DNA of 30,986 bases from Saccoglossus kowalevskii (lineage: Eukaryota; Hemichordata; Enteropneusta; Harrimaniidae), in contig NW_003130365.1 in the NCBI RefSeq assembly GCF_000003605.2, positions 1 through 30,986 on the forward strand. Direction: 5' to 3'. The notes beneath the pieces are model-generated. The model searched no databases. It was not told where the DNA came from and saw only the letters and a program-made list of their open reading frames with translations. A program made the translations under genes and the position numbers. How positions within the stretch are numbered: position 1 is the first letter of the stretch; each line of letters begins with the position of its first letter. Shown here in pieces: positions 30,801 through 30,986 of this stretch.

Positions 30801-30986
30801 AGACGGCAAAGCTGCTAGTGGGCCAGCGGTTTTAATCTTAGACGTACGTTCCCGCATTGCATGTGCGCATGCGTGCCTTGCGCATTATTCATGCGTGAGT
30901 TTAAACATCGAAAAGAATGACAACCTTCTATACAAACAGTGTGAATTGTTTTCCGAAGTGTATCTGTCTTCACAGCTCATTGGTCG
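21832..30986 (+). CDS. Secreted or membrane CTLD-sushi-PAN multidomain lectin, 5' part, eleven exons
   Basis: Exons at 21832-21892, 21974-22148, 24148-24359, 25251-25448, 25913-26081, 26267-26472, 26827-27009, 28379-28547, 28927-29174 (or from 28885), 30107-30238 and 30737-30986+ join in one open frame of about 667 codons. Domain order: signal peptide (1-20), CTLD1 (about 25-148), sushi1 (150-215), CTLD2 (216-340), sushi2 (341-401), CTLD3 (402-533), Ser/Thr/Pro linker (541-584), PAN/apple-like domain (585 on). Module borders are all phase-1 introns; each CTLD is split by a phase-2 intron. Proteins with such modules act outside the cell in glycan or pattern recognition or adhesion. The three CTLDs have QPS, QPA and QPT where sugar-binding lectins have EPN or QPD, so the sugar specificity is uncertain. 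The gene continues off the right edge. Confidence 0.85.
21974..22148 (+). CDS. Lectin gene exon 2 (CTLD1, first half)
   Basis: The acceptor is CTTGCAG|ATACG and the donor TCGTC|GTAAGT (phase 2). The product YNGYEYTVISQSTWREALNGC, then GQLVDIQNAGENEFVRSLL, has the first CTLD cysteine and the WxxAxxxC...L(V/A)xIxxxxENEFV signature. Confidence 0.9.
22489..22683 (-). pseudogene. Degraded 64-codon frame, unrecognised
   Basis: From the ATG at 22683 the minus strand reads MDRRLQRIGSVFDVGPNH, one in-frame stop, then a Cys-rich start (VLCRCCKHCILHP) and GQFGRLIRVVEGDKWGLYEA. The composition looks protein-like, and overlapping minus frames upstream to 22838 are also open. It may be a fragment of an older transposon or gene into which the mariner later landed. 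I do not recognise the family. Confidence 0.25.
22842..23997 (-). mobile_element. mariner transposon (1,156 bp), TA target duplication
   Basis: The inverted termini start CGAGGGGCGTTCAATAAGT (from 22842) and end ACTTACTGAACGCCCCTCG (to 23997), with one mismatch in 19 bases (A/G). TA lies outside each end (22840-22841, 23998-23999). A mariner transposase is encoded on the minus strand and is broken (separate entry). The insertion is inside the lectin CTLD1 intron, antisense to the host gene. Confidence 0.95.
22844..23910 (-). pseudogene. mariner transposase, frameshifted and internally deleted
   Basis: Mariner DD34D transposase in fragments over several frames: the N-terminal helix-turn-helix part (RAVIRF, YLKGHTPRKTFDE, KRWHREFKHG, RITVRQIAQEA), the first catalytic Asp in TQDETWVHHY (about 23430-23460), the second in LLLQDNAPVH (codon at 23213-23211) and the third in DLAPSDFHLF (about 23100-23130). 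Near 23343 the frame passes directly from PKKAKVQP to TDFLAKGTT, so about 15-20 residues usual for the family are missing. Further frameshifts lie in the N-terminal part and between the second and third Asp. It cannot make active enzyme. The family resembles the irritans-type mariners; the subfamily is inferred. Confidence 0.9.
24148..24359 (+). CDS. Lectin gene exon 3 (CTLD1, second half)
   Basis: The acceptor is ATTAAAG|ATATG and the donor AGAG|GTAAGC (phase 1). It contains WIGISDLASQGEYRTV, FAPGQPSREQGEHC and LWYDRDCNVEYYSVCKK. All four canonical CTLD cysteines are present across exons 2-3. QPS replaces EPN/QPD, and WYD replaces WND at the calcium-site-2 strand. Confidence 0.92.
25251..25448 (+). 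CDS. Lectin gene exon 4 (sushi/CCP 1)
   Basis: A complete symmetric 1-1 module exon of 198 bases. The acceptor is GACATTCAG|CTGCAG and the donor ACAA|GTAAGT. It has four cysteines in sushi order (GC, FTC, ITC, FC) with GYWNYLPPFC matching the terminal YW..PxC motif. CCP modules mediate protein-protein contacts, for example in complement factors and selectins. Confidence 0.9.
25913..26081 (+). CDS. Lectin gene exon 5 (CTLD2, first half)
   Basis: Phase 1 to 2, 169 bases. The acceptor is TTCTCACAG|TTTGTC and the donor TCAGG|GTATGT. It reads CQNLYNGFCYEVVAVDTLTWDDAESYCRN, then GQLADINDNCENEHIQSLL. An N-terminal Cys pair (CQNLYNGFCY) suggests a long-form CTLD. Confidence 0.92.
26267..26472 (+). 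CDS. Lectin gene exon 6 (CTLD2, second half; two cysteines missing)
   Basis: The acceptor is GTTTCAG|AGTTTC and the donor ATGA|GTACGT (phase 1). The product has KIWIAISDKVTENVFMN, FFDWDGTGQPASDDFVYM, DGKWNTLTSTYTGGAVCKK. The internal CTLD cysteines are absent: compare EHCISI and YDRDC in CTLD1 with DDFVYM and NTLTST here. Only the outer cysteine remains in this half. Loss of both partners suggests a disulfide lost as a pair. Confidence 0.88.
26827..27009 (+). CDS. Lectin gene exon 7 (sushi/CCP 2)
   Basis: A symmetric 1-1 module exon of 183 bases. The acceptor is TTTTTCACAG|GCGG and the donor TCAC|GTAATT, weaker than the others. Cysteines occur as QC, LGC, LSC and PSC, with NGYWSNAVPSC at the end. 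The segment between the second and third Cys is short for the family. Confidence 0.88.
27010..28378 (+). other. Intron between sushi2 and CTLD3 (1.4 kb)
   Basis: It contains an 18-bp minisatellite near its start. The rest is AT-rich with nothing recognised. Confidence 0.7.
27094..27237 (+). repeat. 18-bp minisatellite, eight identical units
   Basis: The unit cagttgtatctcagtaaa is repeated eight times without visible change, followed by a partial unit (cagttta). Eighteen bases make six codons, so frames stay open on both strands (QLYLSK on one). Each unit contains TCTCAG, an acceptor-like sequence, but no downstream coding exon uses it. Confidence 0.97.
28379..28547 (+). CDS. Lectin gene exon 8 (CTLD3, first half)
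   Basis: Phase 1 to 2, 169 bases, the same length and phases as exon 5. The acceptor is TTTGTTACAG|TTATCG and the donor TTAAG|GTAAGT. It reads EYNGNTYSAIRNVKFNWHES, then NAVCNSFGWGNLATVLDDAENEIVRSLA, again the first half of a CTLD. Confidence 0.92.
28927..29174 (+). CDS. Lectin gene exon 9 (CTLD3, second half; start ambiguous)
   Basis: It reads SDTIWDGWQGAWIGISDEDTEGIY, LLQPTGTDTENCILI and FYDSVCTNDNSFVCKT, ending with donor CAAG|GTGTGT (phase 1). All CTLD cysteines are present. Two acceptors fit the frame: CGAATAG at 28926 (better domain length) and TTGTTGTTAG at 28884 (better pyrimidine tract, adding 14 residues including one Cys). Confidence 0.85.
29175..30106 (+). other. Intron before the linker exon (0.9 kb)
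   Basis: No exon was found. Two perfect CRE palindromes (TGACGTCA) lie at 29463-29470 and 29497-29504. Short open frames between 29460 and 29670 and at 29928-30182 have no domain or splice support; the last merely overlaps the linker exon in another frame. Confidence 0.65.
30107..30238 (+). CDS. Lectin gene exon 10 (Ser/Thr/Pro-rich linker)
   Basis: A symmetric 1-1 exon of 132 bases. The acceptor is CTTCTCAG|AACCT and the donor ATATAG|GTATGT. The product, EPAPSSPTFAPIAQC and SSSPVSTDVESTTAA, is typical of an O-glycosylated stalk between extracellular modules. It was called from composition and splice-phase fit, since no domain is present. Confidence 0.7.
30239..30736 (+). other. Intron between the linker and PAN exons
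   Basis: About 0.5 kb, AT-rich, nothing recognised. It ends with a good pyrimidine tract and TTTTTTCAG. Confidence 0.75.
30737..30986 (+). CDS. Lectin gene exon 11 (PAN/apple-like domain, partial)
   Basis: Open from acceptor TTTTTTTCAG|ATACAG to the edge of the window. It contains RSRIACAHACLAHYSCVSLN and LYKQCELFSEVYLSS. The spacing C-A-x-x-C-x(5)-C followed by QCEL matches PAN/apple modules (C.AxCL.H..C.SF......CEL). Such modules bind proteins or carbohydrates outside the cell. The end of the exon is not seen. Confidence 0.75.

Overview
The window is AT-rich eukaryotic DNA from an animal. Coding sequence is broken into short exons with GT-AG introns. The proteins are animal types: C-type lectin, sushi/CCP and PAN modules, and a DUF4062-NACHT protein. 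The rest is mostly intron and intergenic DNA with mariner-type and MITE-like elements, minisatellites and one assembly gap. A marine invertebrate (hemichordate, mollusc, brachiopod or similar) is my best guess. The sequence alone does not settle the phylum, and nothing bacterial or viral was seen.

Left half (about 2.0-15.4 kb, minus strand): the 5' part of a large gene, rebuilt from nine exons that join in one frame into 574 codons. It starts with a putative N-myristoylation signal (MGTVVS), then a DUF4062 domain, then a NACHT/STAND-type NTPase with Walker A (GSPGTGKS) and Walker B (LLIVIDAVNQ) motifs. It runs off the left edge, where relatives carry TPR repeats. Its introns hold a 157-bp tandem-repeat element, a long inverted repeat, three small terminal-inverted-repeat elements (two flanked by TA, one by TTAA) and a 236-N gap whose flanks are perfect inverted repeats.

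Middle (about 15.4-21.8 kb): the intergenic region between two divergent genes. It has a CRE-like palindrome near a possible upstream non-coding exon of the left gene, short tandem repeats, a third copy of the 157-bp element in reverse orientation, and a 45-bp minisatellite ending about 0.7 kb upstream of the right-hand gene.

Right half (21.8-31.0 kb, plus strand): the 5' part of a secreted or membrane multidomain lectin gene. Eleven exons encode signal peptide, CTLD1, sushi1, CTLD2, sushi2, CTLD3, a Ser/Thr/Pro-rich linker and the start of a PAN/apple-like domain, then run off the right edge. Every boundary between modules is a phase-1 intron, and every CTLD is split internally by a phase-2 intron, so whole modules could be duplicated or shuffled. 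A decayed mariner transposon lies inside the CTLD1 intron.

The two genes look like a cytosolic signalling or recognition NTPase and an extracellular pattern-recognition protein. Their head-to-head position is probably chance, and shared function is only a suggestion. I saw no tRNA, rRNA or CRISPR array.
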